DNA from: 3107 sp965216225
GTDB taxonomy: Bacteria; Pseudomonadota; Alphaproteobacteria; Rhodobacterales; Rhodobacteraceae
Assembly (NCBI GenBank): GCA_965216225.1
Contig: CBDCFF010000020.1
Location: 17,076-81,075, forward strand
Direction: 5' to 3'
DNA: 64,000 nt
Shown: positions 61,729 through 64,000 of the stretch, one piece after another
Position numbering within the stretch: the first letter of the stretch is position 1
Layout: each line of letters starts with the position of its first letter
The notes under the pieces: model-generated
The model's input: the letters and a program-made list of their open reading frames with translations, nothing else
Database searches by the model: none
Told to the model about the DNA's origin: nothing
Translations under genes and position numbers: made by a program

Positions 61729-61986
61729 GGCAACCGATTTTGACATGGTGAGGGGCGGGGTCAAGGGAAAATTGCGCGGGTGCCGCCGGGCCGATTCGGG
61801 AATACGAGAGGCAATTGCCCAAACGGCATTGCGTCTTGCCGGAATGCCCGCCTTCCGGGTTTCGGAAGGCTCCCCCGGATGGCGCTCGGCCCCGGCGGTA
61901 TCGCACAACCCGGTTGGCGCTGCATGGCTGCATGGGCTGTCGGGGCGACGGGTGGAAACCAGACGCCCGCAGCGCCTTCGGATCGC

Positions 61987-63486
61987 TCAGAAACCGGTTT
62001 CCTCGCCGCCCTGCCAGTGCTTCACCAGATTCCCGAACCGCGTGAACTCACCCTCGAACGCCAGATCCACATTGCCGATGGGTCCGTGGCGTTGCTTGCC
62101 GATGATGATTTCGGCCTTGCCATGAAGCTGGTCCATCTCCTCCTGCCAGGCGGCCATCTTGTCGAGTTCGTGATCGGCGGGCTTTTCACGCTCCTTGTAA
62201 TATTCCCCCCGGTACACGAACATCACGATGTCGGCATCCTGCTCGATGGACCCCGATTCCCGGAGATCCGAGAGTTGCGGACGCTTGTCTTCGCGCGATT
62301 CCACCTGACGCGAGAGCTGCGACAGCGCGATCACCGGGATGTCCAGTTCCTTGGCGATGGCTTTCATCCCCATGGTGATTTCCGAGATTTCATTGACCCG
62401 GTTGTCGCCCATCCTGGTGTTGGTGCCCCGGCAGAGTTGCAGGTAATCCACCACCAGCAGATCAAGCCCATGGGTCCGTTTCAGACGCCGGGCGCGGGCG
62501 GCAAGCTGGCTGATCGGCAGTGCCGGCGTGTCGTCGATGAAAAGGGGACACGCCTCCAGCGATTTGGCGGCATCGACGAAACGGCGGAATTCCTCTTCTG
62601 TCATGTTGCCGCGCCGGATCTGGTGCGAGGCCACGCGCGCGACTTCGGAAAGGATACGCGAGGCCAACTGTTCGGCGGACATCTCCAGGCTGTAGAAGCC
62701 GACGACGCCGCCGTTCACCGCCCCTTCGGAGCCGTCGGGCAGCCGCCCCTTGCGATAGGTTCTGGCGACGTTGAAGGCGATGTTGGTCGCCAGCGAGGTT
62801 TTGCCCATCGACGGACGCCCGGCCAGAATGATCAGGTCAGAGCGGTGCAGCCCGCCCATCATCCTGTCCAGATCCACCAGCCCGGTAGAGACCCCGGCCA
62901 GCCCGCCGTCGCGCTGATAGGCGGCGTTGGCGACGTTGACCGCATCGGTGGCGGCCGACAGGAAAGATTGAAACCCGCTGCCGGCCTGTCCCCGTTCGCT
63001 GAGCGCATAGAGCGCCTGCTCGGCCTCGACGATTTGCCCGGCCGGTTCGTCCGCCACGTCGGTCTTTGCCGCCTTGTCGGATATGTTTCGGCCAATTGCG
63101 ATCAGTTCACGGCGAATCGCCAGATCGTGGATAAGCCGGGCATAATCGCGCGCCGCGAAGGATGAAATCGAGGCCCCGGCAAGATTGATCAGATAAGCGG
63201 GTCCGCCCAGTTCCGCGAGGCCGGGATCGTCTTCCAGAAACGCTTTCAGCGTGACCGGCGATGCGAGGGCGTTCTTGCTGATGCGCGCCTCGGCGGTCTC
63301 GAAAATCCTTGCGTGAACGGGGTCGAAGAAATGCTGTGCGCCAATGATCGAGCTGATGCGATCATAAACCTCGTTGTTGATCAGGATCGCGCCGAGCAAC
63401 TGCTGCTCTGCCTCGATATTGTGCGGCAAGACCGCCTGTAGCTTGTCCGTGGTTCCGGATGTGCCGATACGTGCAATTTCGTTCAT
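61987..63486 (-). CDS. dnaB: replicative DNA helicase DnaB
   Basis: A 499-residue hexameric helicase. The N-terminal domain (VLPHNIEAEQQLLGAILINN, about 20) binds primase. The RecA-like domain has Walker A LIILAGRPSMGKTSLATNIA (about 225), Walker B LLVVDYLQL (about 340) and DLRESGSIEQDADIVMFVYR (about 400). The start at 63486 (MNEIARIGTSGTTDKL) follows AGGGGGAAAGC. No intein is present. It is the first gene before alr-mlaE-mlaF, about 240 bases away. Confidence 0.97.
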   Translation of the reverse strand: MNEIARIGTSGTTDKLQAVLPHNIEAEQQLLGAILINNEVYDRISSIIGAQHFFDPVHARIFETAEARISKNALASPVTLKAFLEDDPGLAELGGPAYLINLAGASISSFAARDYARLIHDLAIRRELIAIGRNISDKAAKTDVADEPAGQIVEAEQALYALSERGQAGSGFQSFLSAATDAVNVANAAYQRDGGLAGVSTGLVDLDRMMGGLHRSDLIILAGRPSMGKTSLATNIAFNVARTYRKGRLPDGSEGAVNGGVVGFYSLEMSAEQLASRILSEVARVASHQIRRGNMTEEEFRRFVDAAKSLEACPLFIDDTPALPISQLAARARRLKRTHGLDLLVVDYLQLCRGTNTRMGDNRVNEISEITMGMKAIAKELDIPVIALSQLSRQVESREDKRPQLSDLRESGSIEQDADIVMFVYRGEYYKEREKPADHELDKMAAWQEEMDQLHGKAEIIIGKQRHGPIGNVDLAFEGEFTRFGNLVKHWQGGEETGF

Positions 63487-63632
63487 TGCTTTCCCCCTGC
63501 CCGCCTTAATGGCACGAAGCCCCCTTTCAAGGCAATCTGGATAAGTTTGTGGATCACCTGTGAAGAAGGTGTAAACCACATCATATGGCTGGGCAACACT
63601 TTGCAGAATACAAGATATTGGTGCGCCCCCTA

Positions 63633-64000
63633 GGCTCAGGACCCATTGACTTTGTTTTGAACGTGTGAATCAGAGTTCTGCAAAACGGAGTAGTGACATG
63701 AGCGATCCTTTCTGGCTGACGGAGGCACAAACAGCGCGCCTTGAGCCCTTCTTTCCCAAGTCCCATGGCAAGCCCAGGGTCGATGACCGTCGTGTGCCGA
63801 GTGGTATTATTCTCATTATTCGCAACGGTTTACGCTGGCGCGATGCGCCTGCCGAATACGGCCCTCACAAAACGCTCTACAATCGGTTTGTGCGCTGGTC
63901 CCGCAAAGGTATTTTCGAACGAATTTTCGAAGAATTGGCCAACCCCTCTGGCCCGGACGCCGACACTCTCATGATTGACGCAACCCATCTCAAAGCACAT
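63633..64000 (+). mobile_element. IS5-family (IS427-like) element, cut by the window edge
   Basis: Begins GGCTCAGGACCCATTGAC after TA (63631-63632) and matches the element at 56049-56892 in reverse. It lies 146 bases upstream of dnaB, close enough to affect its promoter region. Confidence 0.9.
63698..64000 (+). CDS. IS5-family transposase, first frame (partial)
   Basis: MSDPFWLTEAQTARLEPFFP, IIRNGLRWRDAPAEYGPHKT, IFERIFEELANPSGPDADTL and MIDATHLKAH, then the window ends. It has the leucine codon that is a stop in the 56049 copy, so this copy may be the functional one. The second frame would follow after the A/G slippage run. Confidence 0.88.
   Translation, partial: MSDPFWLTEAQTARLEPFFPKSHGKPRVDDRRVPSGIILIIRNGLRWRDAPAEYGPHKTLYNRFVRWSRKGIFERIFEELANPSGPDADTLMIDATHLKAH

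Noticed and set aside
1..64000. tRNA, rRNA, prophage or cas genes
   Set aside because: No sequence with the expected conserved stems or protein motifs was recognised on reading either strand; small RNAs could still have been missed.

Overview
The window reads as the chromosome of a high-GC member of the Rhodobacteraceae (Alphaproteobacteria). This rests on the gene content and order (rimP-nusA-ylxR-infB, ppiC-argJ-mutT next to secA, lptCAB-hpf-ptsN, dnaB-alr-mlaE-mlaF), the N-methylglutamate-type cluster, a perfect CtrA-type box and the general sequence style. No rRNA or tRNA gene was recognised. Species cannot be told from the sequence alone.

Layout. 0-3.8 kb: end of an mgsABC-gmaS operon (methylamine / N-methylglutamate pathway), cut off by insertion sequences. 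3.8-7.7 kb: nested IS5, IS256, IS110 and IS481 remnants, ending in the tail of a LacI regulator. 7.8-11.8 kb: a ThDP enzyme, leuD, a second broken IS481 and the tail of an XRE-like regulator. 11.9-18.8 kb: a cytochrome P450 and the rimP-nusA-ylxR-infB operon. 19-22.6 kb: an MDR oxidoreductase gene interrupted by a CRISPR-like array, then a GFA protein, PPK2, a frameshifted CMD gene and a 47-residue protein. 22.6-32.3 kb: housekeeping genes (mutT, argJ, ppiC, secA, radC, dnaJ, dnaK). 32.4-42.4 kb: a surface-polysaccharide locus (ABC permease, cysQ, kdsB, galU, galE, three glycosyltransferases, a sulfotransferase). 42.4-48.3 kb: ptsN, hpf, lptB/A/C, an RNase D and an ABC exporter. 48.3-59.1 kb: a dense graveyard of IS5, IS481, a Tn3-family transposon split by IS21, and an IS256 split by a tandem IS5/IS630/IS5 stack. 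59.2-63.5 kb: mlaF, mlaE, alr, dnaB. The window ends in another IS5 copy.

The most striking feature is at 19731-19937. Four near-identical ~28-bp repeats at an exact 60-bp period, separated by three unrelated 32-bp spacers, lie inside the oxidoreductase gene. The repeat is the gene's own coding sequence: collapsing the array to one repeat restores one continuous frame of about 360 residues. That is what off-target spacer integration creating a new CRISPR-like locus would leave behind. No cas gene is in the window, so the mechanism is inference.

Other points: a P450 lacking the I-helix threonine, an ABC exporter with an altered Walker A motif, a perfect TTAA-N7-TTAA box before radC, three different IS elements stacked on one TA site, and IS481 copies that share one lesion and read in frame into broken regulator genes.
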